Source: Streptomyces lydicus
GTDB lineage: Bacteria > Actinomycetota > Actinomycetes > Streptomycetales > Streptomycetaceae
Assembly: GCF_004125265.1 (NCBI RefSeq)
Contig: NZ_RDTE01000003.1
Span: forward strand, 1,178,001-1,242,000
Direction: 5' to 3'
Length of the DNA: 64,000 nt
The notes below the pieces were generated by a model. It was given only the letters and a program-made list of their open reading frames with translations, searched no databases and had not been told where the DNA came from. The position numbers and the translations under genes were made by a program. How positions within the stretch are numbered: position 1 is the stretch's first letter; every line of letters starts with the position of its first letter. Positions 58,601 through 64,000 of this stretch are shown in pieces.

Positions 58601-60657
58601 ATCAACCGACCCCGCGCCGCCACCAACGCACACGCATCATCCAGCGACAACACACCCGCCACATGCGCAGCAGCCAACTCACCAATCGAATGCCCCAGCA
58701 GGAAGTCAGGAGTGACACCCCACGACTCCAGCAACCGGAAGAGAGCAACCTCCAGCGCGAACAATCCCGCCTGCGTGTAAACCGTCTGATCGATCAACTC
58801 CCCGTCACCGAAGAGCACATCACGCAACGGACGCTCCAGAGCGCCATCCATCCGCGCACACACCGCATCCAACGCATCCGCAAACACCGGGAACGCCGCA
58901 TACAGCCCCCGACCCATCCCGGCCCGCTGCGCCCCCTGCCCCGTGAACAGGAAGGCGGTCCGGCCCTTGAGCGCCGCGCCGCTCTCCACGTACGCGTGCT
59001 TCTCGCCCCGCGCGAGCGCGGTGAGGCCCGCGCGGAATCCCTCGCGGTCGGCGGCGAGCACCACCGCGCGGTGGTCCAGAGCGGCCCGGGTCGTCGCCAG
59101 CGACAGCCCGATGTCGGCGGGGGCGTGGTGGGGGGCGGTGTCGAGGAACGTACGGAGCCGGTCGGCCTGGCCGCGCAGCGCATGTGCCGTCTTCGCGGAC
59201 AGCGGCCAGGGCACCAGGGGCATCGGAGCCGGAGGGGCGGCAGCGGGTGGGTTCTGCCTGGCCGTGTCCGCGGGCTCCGGCGCCTCTTCCAGGATCACGT
59301 GCGCGTTGGTGCCGCTCACGCCGAACGCCGACACGCCGGCCCGGCGCGGCGCGGTGCCCTTCGGCCAGTCGCGGGCCTCCGCCAGCAGCTCGACCGCACC
59401 CGCCGTCCAGTCCACGTGCGGCGACGGCGCGTCGATGTGCAGGGACTTGGGCAGGACACCGTGGCGCATGGCCATGACCATCTTGATGACACCGGCTGCA
59501 CCGGCCGCCGACTGTGTGTGCCCGATGTTGGACTTCACCGAGCCGAGCCACAGCGGCCGGTCCGCCGCCCTGCCCCGGCCGTACGTGGCGAGGAGCGCCT
59601 GCGCCTCGATGGGGTCGCCGAGCGTGGTGCCGGTGCCGTGCGCCTCGACGGCGTCTACATCGGCCGCCGACAGCCGGGCGTTGGTCAATGCCTCGTGGAT
59701 GACGCGCTGTTGGGAGGGTCCGTTGGGTGCGGTCAGGCCGTTCGACGCGCCGTCGGAGTTCATCGCGGAGCCCCGGAGCACGGCCAGTACGGGATGCCCG
59801 TTGCGCCGTGCGTCGGACAGTCGCTCGACCAGCAACAGCGCCACGCCCTCGCCCCAGCCGGTGCCGTCGGCTCCGGCCGCGAAGGGCTTGCACCGGCCGT
59901 CGGCCGCGAGGCCGCGCTGGCGGCCGAACTCGGCGAACGCACCTGGGGTGGCCATGACGGTGACGCCGCCCGCGAGGGCCATCGTGCACTCGCCGGAGCG
60001 CAGCGCCTGGGCCGCGAGGTGCAGCGCCACCAGCGACGACGAGCACGCCGTGTCCACCGACACCGCCGGCCCCTCCAGACCGAGCGAGTACGCCACCCGG
60101 CCGGAGAGCACGCTGGTGGCGGCGCCGATCAGGGAGTAGCCCTCAAGGTCCTCGGACATCGACGTCGCGACTCCGTAGCCGGAGTTGGTGGCCCCGACGA
60201 ACACTCCCGTACGGCTGCCGCGCAGCGACGTCGGGTCGATGCCCGACCGTTCGAGGCACTCCCAGGCGGTTTCCAGGAGGATGCGTTGCTGCGGATCCAT
60301 GGCGAGGGCCTCGCGGGGCGAGATGCCGAAGAAGTCCGCGTCGAAGGAGCCCGCATCGTGGACGAAGCCGCCCTGCCGCGCGTAGGTCCCGGGTCCTTCG
60401 GCCTCCGCGGCGTACGGCTGCTTCGTGTCCCAGCCCCGGTCGGTGGGGAATCCGGAGATGCCGTCGCCGCCCCGCTCGAGCAGTTCCCAGAGGGCTTCGG
60501 GGGAATCGATTCCGCCGGGCAGCCTGCAGGCCATGCCGACGATGGCGAGGGGCTCGCGGCCGGCCGCGGTCAGTTCACGGTTGAGGGCCTTGAGCCGCTC
60601 GGTCTCCTTCACGGAGCTGCGCAGGGCTTCGACGTACTGGTCGATGGTGGCACTCAT
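49651..60657 (-). CDS. Type I modular PKS, two extension modules (3668 aa)
   Basis: This cytoplasmic PKS accepts a chain through an N-terminal coiled-coil docking domain (residues 1-34, rich in Glu/Arg/Lys) and adds two units. Module 1: KS (Cys205), AT (Ser657), A-type KR (no [11 protein letters not shown]), ACP (Ser1470). Module 2: KS (Cys1700), AT (Ser2150), DH (His2454), ER, B-type KR (VDD), ACP (Ser3548). The C-terminal tail of about 100 residues ends in an acidic helix ([11 protein letters not shown]), a docking domain. Both ATs have GHSIGE and HAFH, indicating malonyl-CoA. The ATG overlaps the previous PKS stop as ATGA, with GAGGGAG upstream. It cannot pass its chain to the giant PKS encoded downstream, which has a KSQ loading module and no docking head. 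Its acceptor must be another protein. Confidence 0.98.
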   Translation of the reverse strand: MSATIDQYVEALRSSVKETERLKALNRELTAAGREPLAIVGMACRLPGGIDSPEALWELLERGGDGISGFPTDRGWDTKQPYAAEAEGPGTYARQGGFVHDAGSFDADFFGISPREALAMDPQQRILLETAWECLERSGIDPTSLRGSRTGVFVGATNSGYGVATSMSEDLEGYSLIGAATSVLSGRVAYSLGLEGPAVSVDTACSSSLVALHLAAQALRSGECTMALAGGVTVMATPGAFAEFGRQRGLAADGRCKPFAAGADGTGWGEGVALLLVERLSDARRNGHPVLAVLRGSAMNSDGASNGLTAPNGPSQQRVIHEALTNARLSAADVDAVEAHGTGTTLGDPIEAQALLATYGRGRAADRPLWLGSVKSNIGHTQSAAGAAGVIKMVMAMRHGVLPKSLHIDAPSPHVDWTAGAVELLAEARDWPKGTAPRRAGVSAFGVSGTNAHVILEEAPEPADTARQNPPAAAPPAPMPLVPWPLSAKTAHALRGQADRLRTFLDTAPHHAPADIGLSLATTRAALDHRAVVLAADREGFRAGLTALARGEKHAYVESGAALKGRTAFLFTGQGAQRAGMGRGLYAAFPVFADALDAVCARMDGALERPLRDVLFGDGELIDQTVYTQAGLFALEVALFRLLESWGVTPDFLLGHSIGELAAAHVAGVLSLDDACALVAARGRLMQALPSGGAMLAVEGVESEVAGALVSYEGRVSVAAVNGPTSVVVSGDADAVAELEAGWREAGRRVKRLTVSHAFHSPRMDAMLDEFADVAGKLAFHAPQIPIVSNVTGELADPDEIRTPAYWVRHVREAVRFADGVRSLRAAGVTKLVELGPDGVLTAMARQSVEDDAQTVAIPTLRAGRDELGSWWQAVALMHIRGIPADWAAVHAPSGARTVDLPTYAFQREHYWLLPSARERTGTAADHHDRRYRVGWKPVPEAVAPDLTGTWLLVTDEKSADTVLVRDCAATLTGSGADVRELVLTESSVERDCLARQLRESAAGVPLSGVLSLLAADERPDPGHPALPAGIARTVTLLQALGDTGIKAPLWLVTRGAVTVAPGEELAGIPGGQVWALGRVAALEYPRRWTGLVDLPAGAGPLDARTRRRLAGVLADSGDEDQIAVRPTGLFGRRLVDAPQAPVTDTWQPSGTVLVTGGTGALGAHVARWLADRGAPHLLLAGRRGPTAPSAAALAAELRARGTKVTVVACDVADRSAVDALLRDIPDDLPLTAVFHAAGTGAFAPLTETGLADFATGLEAKVAGAVNLHEALVHVPLETFVLFSSVAAVWGSGGQAAYAVANAFLDGLAERRHAAGLAATSIAWGPWAGDGMAGAAATSDYLRKRGLLPMDPQWAVGALGRAVDGADTCVAVADIDWPRFAATFTAARPRPLLDELPAVRDSRDRRPAAPTAPRGAASELAARLTGLSPAEQETVALATVRDQVAEVLGHRRGAEAVEPHRAFTELGFDSLTAIELREALNAATGLRLPATLIFDYPTSAALAEHLRTECLGGSAEAVRAHRTADADEPIAIIGMSCRYPYGVESPEDLWRLVLAGTDATSSFPDDRGWGLGALYDPEGAAPGTSYVREGAFLSGAADFDPAFFGISPREALAMDPQQRLLLETGWEVFERAGIDPTALRGSRTGVYTGTNGQDYLPLLLASEHGSESHQGIGNAAGVMSGRVAYTLGLEGPAMTVDTACSSSLVALHLAVQALCSGECDLALAGGVTVMSTPSAFVEFSRQGGLAADGRCKAFAASADGTAWGEGVGVLLVERLSDARRNGHRVLAVVRGSAVNSDGASNGLTAPNGPSQQRVIRQALANAGLSAVDVDVVEAHGTGTKLGDPIEAQALLATYGQDRPAGRPLWLGSLKSNIGHTQAASGVAGVIKMVMAMRHGVLPRTLHVDEPSPHVDWTAGAVELLTEERVWPAVGDRPLRAGVSSFGMSGTNAHVILEGAPEREPETDAVLAESGPGTVLPFVISGKSAAGLWAQAERLRAFVEEREDLTAADLALSLVTTRAVLEHRAVVLSPDRETALVRLAELAGGGSGAGVVTGVSVPGKTAFLFTGQGAQRAGMGRGLYAAFPVFADALDAVCARMDGSLQHPLRDVLFGDGELIDQTVYTQAGLFALEVALFRLLESWGVIPDFLLGHSIGELAAAHVAGVLSLDDACALVAARGRLMQALPSGGAMLAVEGVESEVAGALVSYEGRVSVAAVNGPTSVVVSGDADAVVELEAVWREAGRRVKRLTVSHAFHSPCMDAMLDEFAAVAAELTFHAPQLPIVSNVTGKLADADEIRTPGYWVRHVREAVRFADGVATLSGKGVSRFLELGPDGVLTAMVQESAESDVAVPVLRSSRDEVESLFTALATVHARGAAVDWAAVLAPSGGRTVELPTYAFVRERFWPRVSLVAGDVSAAGLGVMGHPLLGAGVALADGEGTVFTGRLSQTSHPWLADHVVHGQVVVPGTAFVELAVRAGDQVACGHLEELVLERPLVLPPGQAVQVQVSVEGVDELGRRPFTVHGRVERPGTDAGWPDQAWTRHAVGALTPTGQAATLTADAAQWPPADAVPAEVEDMYAALDAIGLHYGPVFQGVREVWLRGDEVFAEVALPEEEESRAARFGLHPALLDAALQSMAVRVFAAQGGGDGGAEAPARLPFSWSGVTLAASGAGLLRVHLRPTGTDGVALSATDGDGAPVISAERLVMRALQQEQFAAPAASAGQDSLYRLEWTRLPSAGGDEPAPGSVALLDAFGVPGVAEGLTAAGGAVCRMASTDEPVGELPGLVALPVADATAADVLPILRDWLADERWEGVPLAVLTRGAVDVGDGRAVADLAAAGVWGLVRSAQSEHPGRLVLVDVDDTPVSWAVLGGALASGEGQLVIRDGGVLAARLVKGGGGLVLPTGGEPWRLEGSERGALEDLAPVAVGLPVVGELAPGQVRVGVRATGVNFRDVLVALGSYPDATALMGSEGAGVVLEVGPGVEGLVVGDRVFGLFNGGFGPVVVVDRRLVARVPVGWSFVQAASVPMAFLTAYYGLVDLGGLGSGESVLVHAAAGGVGMAAVQLARHLGAEVFATASVSKWPVVEGLGVSRERIASSRDLSFEDAFRERLGGRGVDVVLNALAGEYIDASARLLGEGGRFVEMGKADLRDAGSFADGVAYRAFDLFDAGLDRLGEMLAIVVDLFERGVLSLLPVRAWDVREVVSAFRLMSRGGHVGKNVLTFPRPLDRDGTVLITGGTGALGGLLARHLVTEYGVRHLVLTSRRGGDAPGASDLLTELRGLGAEVVAVACDVSDREALAAVLDGIPAEHALTGIVHTAGVVDDGVFASMTPDRLAAVFAPKADAALHLHELTAHLDLAMFTLYSSIAATYGSPGQANYAAANAVLDALAHHRRAHGLAGQALAWGPWDQSTAGGMVGELSQGDRERMSRSGFRPLAPERGLALFNRALQAPAPSLVTADIDTAALAAHEPDALPALLRGLVRPARRTAATRTSATTGGVTLAQQLAGLGADEGSRLLLGVVRGEAAAVLGFAAPDAVEPQRSFADLGFDSLTAVELRNRLTAATGTRLPPTLIFDYPTPLALAEHLHREILGTEASPAREMLEDLERIARDMPHLDHADRLTIRTKVEALLEKWSGSVNDGKESDDSDIESATEADIFALIDSELELPTD
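50483..52017 (-). repeat. Duplicated ER/KR block, copy 4 (two-module PKS)
   Basis: It matches 27413-28947 through ER and most of KR. Just left of it, about 50376-50482, the sequence instead follows copy 3 (33544-33656). So this copy too is a patchwork of two other modules, although it lies in a different gene about 15 kb away. Confidence 0.9.
54897..55353 (-). repeat. Duplicated KS C-terminal block (second module of the two-module PKS)
   Basis: Partner of 37974-38430. The KS region before it (about 55650-56085) and the AT linker after it differ from module 2, so this is an internal patch and not a whole-module copy. Confidence 0.8.
56100..60657 (-). other. PKS module KS-AT(malonyl)-KR-ACP (first module of the two-module PKS)
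   Basis: The docking coiled coil at 60657-60555 precedes the KS (about 60550-59310). AT is at about 58950-57930, structural KR subdomain at about 57850-57250, KR at about 57215-56640 with A-type features, and ACP at about 56280-56100. A beta-hydroxyl is expected, with stereochemistry opposite to that from the LDD/VDD-bearing KRs of this window. Confidence 0.92.
60654..60657 (-). other. ATGA stop/start overlap coupling two PKS genes
   Basis: TGA at 60656-60654 overlaps ATG at 60657-60655. GAGGGAG lies about 10 nt upstream inside the first gene. Such overlaps usually give coupled translation and similar amounts of successive PKS proteins. Confidence 0.9.
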
Positions 60658-63600
60658 GACGCGCGGGCTCCCTCGTCGGTGGCGTCGTCGGCGTCGTCGA
60701 CACCGGTGGCGGAGAACAGTTTGAGCAGGCTCTCGCCGTCCATGGCGTCGAGCTCTTCCGCACGGACACCGGAGCCGGCCCGTTCGTCGGCGGCTGCCGC
60801 CCCGGCAGTGCCGGGGTGTCCGGCGTCGGCCAGGCGGAGCAGGATGTCCAGCAGGCCGGCCTCGCGGAGCCGGGCGGGCGGGATGGCGGCTACCGTGCGC
60901 ATGATCCGTTCGTCTTCGGGCGACAGCGGCGGAAGTACGGGGCCGTCCGCGGGTTCCGGGGCCAGCTGGGCCAGCAGTCGGCCGGTGAGGGCGTCCGGTG
61001 TCGGATGGTCGAAGACGGCCGTCGCCGGCAGCGCGATTCCGGTGGTCGCCTCGATGCGGTCGCGCATCTGGAGCGCGGACAGCGAGTCGAAGCCGAGGTC
61101 GCGGAACGCCCGGTCGGCCTCGACGTCGGACGCGTCCGCGTGGCCGAGGACCAGCGCGGCCTGTTCCAGGACCAGTTCGAGCAGGGTGTTCTCACGCTGC
61201 ACGAGGGGGAGCGCGGCCAGTCGGGCCCGCAGCGCGGTGGTGTCCGCCCGGGGGCCGTCGCCTCGGCCCGCGGCGGGCGGGCGGGCCTCGGGCAGCGCGG
61301 CCAGCAGCGGGCTCGGACGGGCCATCGTGAACACGGGGGCGAACAGCGGCCAGTCGACACCGGCGACGGTCACGCACGCCTCGTCCCGCGTCACCGCGTC
61401 ACCCAGAGCGGTCAGCGCGGGTTCCACCGCCATCGTCAGCACTCCGCGTCGGCGCAGTTCGGCGGCGGTGGCGCCGTCCCCCATGCCGGGCCCGTCCCAG
61501 GTACCCCAGGCGATCGAGGTCGCGGGCAGACCGGCGGCACGGCGGCGCTGGGCCAGCGCGTCCAGGTGGGCGTTGGCGGCGGCGTAGGCGCCCTGGCCCG
61601 CGCCGCCCCAGGTCGCGGCGGCGGAGGAGAACAGCACGAACGCCTCGAGCGCGGGGCTGTCGCACAGGGCGTGCAAGTTCTCCGCACCCGTGGTCTTGGC
61701 GGCGAGCACGGCGGCCAGCTGGCCGGGGGTGGTGTCCGTCAGCGAGCCGAGGTCCCCGACCCCGGCGGCGTGGACGACCGTGGTGACCGGTTCGTCGGCG
61801 GGCAGTTCGGCCAGCAGCGCGGCGAGTGCCGTCCGGTCGGCCACGTCGCAGGCGGCCACGGTCACCTTGGCGCCGAGCGCGCCGAGCTCCGCGACGAGGT
61901 CGGCGGTGCCGGGGGCGCGGTCCCCCCGGCGGCTGGTCAGGACCAGGTGCCCGATGCCCCGCTCGGCGAGCCTTCGGGCCACGTGCCGGCCGAGACCGCC
62001 CGTACCGCCGGTGATCAGGGCCGTGCCACGGGGCCGCCAGGTGTCGGTGAGCGGGCCGCCGGTGGTGGCGCGGACCAGTCGGCGGCCGTACGTGCCGGTG
62101 GGCCGCACGGCGATCTGGTCCTCGCCTCCGCTGCCGACGCCACCGATTCCGGCATCGTCAGTGCCGGAAGCAGCGCCGTCGGCCAGGAGCGAGGCGAGGA
62201 GGGTGCCGGTGTGCGCGTCGAGGTTTTCCGGGAGGTCGATCAGGCCACCCCAGCGGGTGGGGTATTCGAGGGCGGCGACCCGGCCGAGGCCCCATACGGC
62301 GGGGCCGGCGGTGCCGTTCGGCGCCTCGTCGGGGGCGACCGCTACGGCGCCGCGCGTCAGCGCCCAGACCTTGGCGTCATCGGCACCGGACGCCTGCGCG
62401 TCCAGGGCCTGGAGCAGTGCCAGGGTGGCGGTGATCCCGGCGGGCACGTGCGGGTGGTCGGGGTCGGGCCTCTCGTCCAGGGCGAGCAGGGACAGCATTC
62501 CGGTCGGGGCGCCGGAGTCCCCGGCCTCCCGCAGGGCACGGCGGAGGGTGTCGGGGTCGGGCCCGGCCGGGACGCGGAGGACGGTCGCGCCGTGCCGGGT
62601 CACGGCTGCCGCACAGGCTTCCACGACGGGATCATGAGTTCCGGCCAGCGGCACGATCAGCCACCAGGTCCCGGCGAGCCGTGGCCGCGGTACTGCCGGG
62701 AGGGGCTGCCAGTCGATGCGGTAGCGCCAGTCGGCTGGGTCTCCCCCGCCCGGCGCCACCGGCCAGAACTGTTCGCGATGGAAGGCGTACGTCGGCAGGT
62801 CCACCCGCGTACCACCCCAGTGGGCGAACACTCGGTCGCGGTCGACCGCGACGCCGTGGACGTGCGCCGTGGCGAGGGCCTCGATCGCGGAGGTGGCCTC
62901 GTCCCGGTCGCCCTGCAGGACGGGAAGGGCGACGCTGGCGCGCGTACCGGCCTCGTCCGCGAGGCACAGCCGGGTCATGGCGGTGAGGACGCTGTCGGGC
63001 CCCAGCTCGATGAACTTGGTGACGCCCTCGGTGTGGAGGCACCGCACCCCGTCGGCGAAACGGACGGCCTGGCGGACGTGCCGGACCCAGTAGTCGGGGG
63101 TGCGGATCTCGTCCGCGTCGGCGAGCTTCCCGGTCACGTTGGAGACGATCGGCAGCTGCGGCGCGTGGAAGGTGATTTTGCGTGCCACTTCGGCGAATTC
63201 GTCGAGCATGGCGTCCATGCGCGGCGAGTGGAAGGCGTGCGAGACCGTCAGCCGCTTGACCCGCCGGCCTGCCTCGCGCCACATCGCCTCAAGCTCCGTG
63301 ACGGCATCCGCGTCGCCGGAGACCACCATGGAGGTGGGCCCGTTGACGGCGGCGATGCTGACGCGGTTCTCGTACGAGGCCACGGCTTCCGCGATCTCGG
63401 ACTCATCCCCCTCGACGGCCAGCATCACTCCACCGGGCGGCAGCGCCTGCATCAGCCGGCCACGCGCGGCAACCAAGGTGCACGCGTCGTCCAGCGACAG
63501 CACACCCGCCACATGCGCGGCAGCCAGCTCACCGATCGAATGCCCCAGCAGGAAGTCCGGCGTGACACCCCACGACTCCAGCAGCCGGAAGAGAGCCACC

Positions 63601-64000
63601 TCCAGCGCGAAAAGCCCTGCCTGCGTGTAGACGGTCTGGTCGATCACCTCCCCGCCGTCGAAGAGGACGTCACGCAGCGGACGGTCCAGCTCCGTGTCCA
63701 GTCGCGCGCACACCGCGTCCAGCTCTTCCGCGAACACCGGGAACGTCTCGTACAGTCCCCGGCCCATCCCGGCTCGCTGCGCCCCCTGCCCGGAGAACAG
63801 GAACGCCACGTCTCCCGGCGAGGCGAAGCCCCGCACCACATAGGCGGTCTCCTCGTCCCCGGCCAGCGCGGACAGGCCGGCCAGGAATCCGGCGCGGTCG
63901 GCGGCCAGGACCACCGCCCGGTGGTCGAGGGCCGCGCGACTGGTGGCGAGGGAGTGGGCCACGTCGATGTCGGCGAGGTCGGGCGAGTCCGCCAGGAAAG
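60654..64000 (-). CDS. Type I modular PKS, C-terminal part: AT-KR-ACP and docking tail (5' end outside window)
   Basis: The frame is open to the right edge, where it reads the KS-AT linker, so the start lies beyond 64000. The visible last module has AT at about 63800-62780 with GHSIGE (Ser codon 63537-63539) and HAFH, indicating malonyl-CoA. A structural KR subdomain follows at about 62730-62100. KR at about 62060-61500 has no LDD and reads ATWGGAGQ, so is A-type. ACP is at about 61160-60980 with GFDSL (Ser codon 61083-61085). There is no DH or ER, so a hydroxyl is expected. The final approximately 100 residues are acidic and helical ([10 protein letters not shown]), a docking domain. The TGA overlaps the next ATG, so hand-off to the two-module PKS is likely. 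Confidence 0.97.
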   Translation of the reverse strand, partial: FLADSPDLADIDVAHSLATSRAALDHRAVVLAADRAGFLAGLSALAGDEETAYVVRGFASPGDVAFLFSGQGAQRAGMGRGLYETFPVFAEELDAVCARLDTELDRPLRDVLFDGGEVIDQTVYTQAGLFALEVALFRLLESWGVTPDFLLGHSIGELAAAHVAGVLSLDDACTLVAARGRLMQALPPGGVMLAVEGDESEIAEAVASYENRVSIAAVNGPTSMVVSGDADAVTELEAMWREAGRRVKRLTVSHAFHSPRMDAMLDEFAEVARKITFHAPQLPIVSNVTGKLADADEIRTPDYWVRHVRQAVRFADGVRCLHTEGVTKFIELGPDSVLTAMTRLCLADEAGTRASVALPVLQGDRDEATSAIEALATAHVHGVAVDRDRVFAHWGGTRVDLPTYAFHREQFWPVAPGGGDPADWRYRIDWQPLPAVPRPRLAGTWWLIVPLAGTHDPVVEACAAAVTRHGATVLRVPAGPDPDTLRRALREAGDSGAPTGMLSLLALDERPDPDHPHVPAGITATLALLQALDAQASGADDAKVWALTRGAVAVAPDEAPNGTAGPAVWGLGRVAALEYPTRWGGLIDLPENLDAHTGTLLASLLADGAASGTDDAGIGGVGSGGEDQIAVRPTGTYGRRLVRATTGGPLTDTWRPRGTALITGGTGGLGRHVARRLAERGIGHLVLTSRRGDRAPGTADLVAELGALGAKVTVAACDVADRTALAALLAELPADEPVTTVVHAAGVGDLGSLTDTTPGQLAAVLAAKTTGAENLHALCDSPALEAFVLFSSAAATWGGAGQGAYAAANAHLDALAQRRRAAGLPATSIAWGTWDGPGMGDGATAAELRRRGVLTMAVEPALTALGDAVTRDEACVTVAGVDWPLFAPVFTMARPSPLLAALPEARPPAAGRGDGPRADTTALRARLAALPLVQRENTLLELVLEQAALVLGHADASDVEADRAFRDLGFDSLSALQMRDRIEATTGIALPATAVFDHPTPDALTGRLLAQLAPEPADGPVLPPLSPEDERIMRTVAAIPPARLREAGLLDILLRLADAGHPGTAGAAAADERAGSGVRAEELDAMDGESLLKLFSATGVDDADDATDEGARAS

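Overview
The window is a 64 kb piece of a very large type I modular polyketide synthase (PKS) cluster. The high GC content, C/G-rich wobble positions, GTG starts, and PKS linkers and docking tails are typical of a Streptomyces-like actinomycete. Every gene I can support lies on the minus strand, so transcription runs from high to low coordinates. Both ends of the window cut PKS genes, so the cluster continues on both sides. No thioesterase, tailoring enzyme, regulator or RNA gene is visible.

Order of transcription: (1) the C-terminal part of a PKS (from beyond 64000 to 60654), with AT-KR-ACP and a docking tail. (2) A two-module PKS (60657-49651), coupled to gene 1 by an ATGA overlap. (3) An ABC-transporter ATPase (49631-48786). 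(4) Its ABC-2 permease (48801-46951). A hairpin terminator (46883-46922) and a candidate promoter follow. (5) A giant 11,582-residue PKS (46815-12067) with a KSQ loading module and six extension modules. (6) A further PKS (12043 to beyond position 1) with two complete modules and the start of a third.

Predicted chemistry: the first KS of the giant protein has Gln (residue 171) in place of the catalytic Cys. The assembly line should therefore begin there, by decarboxylating malonyl-ACP to an acetyl starter. All twelve AT domains carry GHSIGE and HAFH motifs, so malonyl-CoA is expected at each step and no methyl branches are expected from this part. Reductive domains after loading: M1 KR; M2 DH-ER-KR; M3 DH-ER-KR; M4 DH-KR; M5 KR; M6 KR; next protein M1 DH-ER-KR and M2 KR. 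The gene 2 protein has KR, then DH-ER-KR, and gene 1 ends with a KR module. This points to a long, largely saturated, hydroxylated, unbranched chain (polyol type), with the ABC pair as the likely exporter or self-resistance pump. I do not recognise the specific product.

The most unusual sequence-level feature is mosaic duplication. A block of about 1.3 kb spanning ER and the start of KR is, by eye, identical in four modules across three genes. Pairwise identical tracts reach about 2.4 kb, and a 1.16 kb AT segment is duplicated in adjacent modules. All coordinate offsets keep the reading frame, which suggests repeated recombination or gene conversion.
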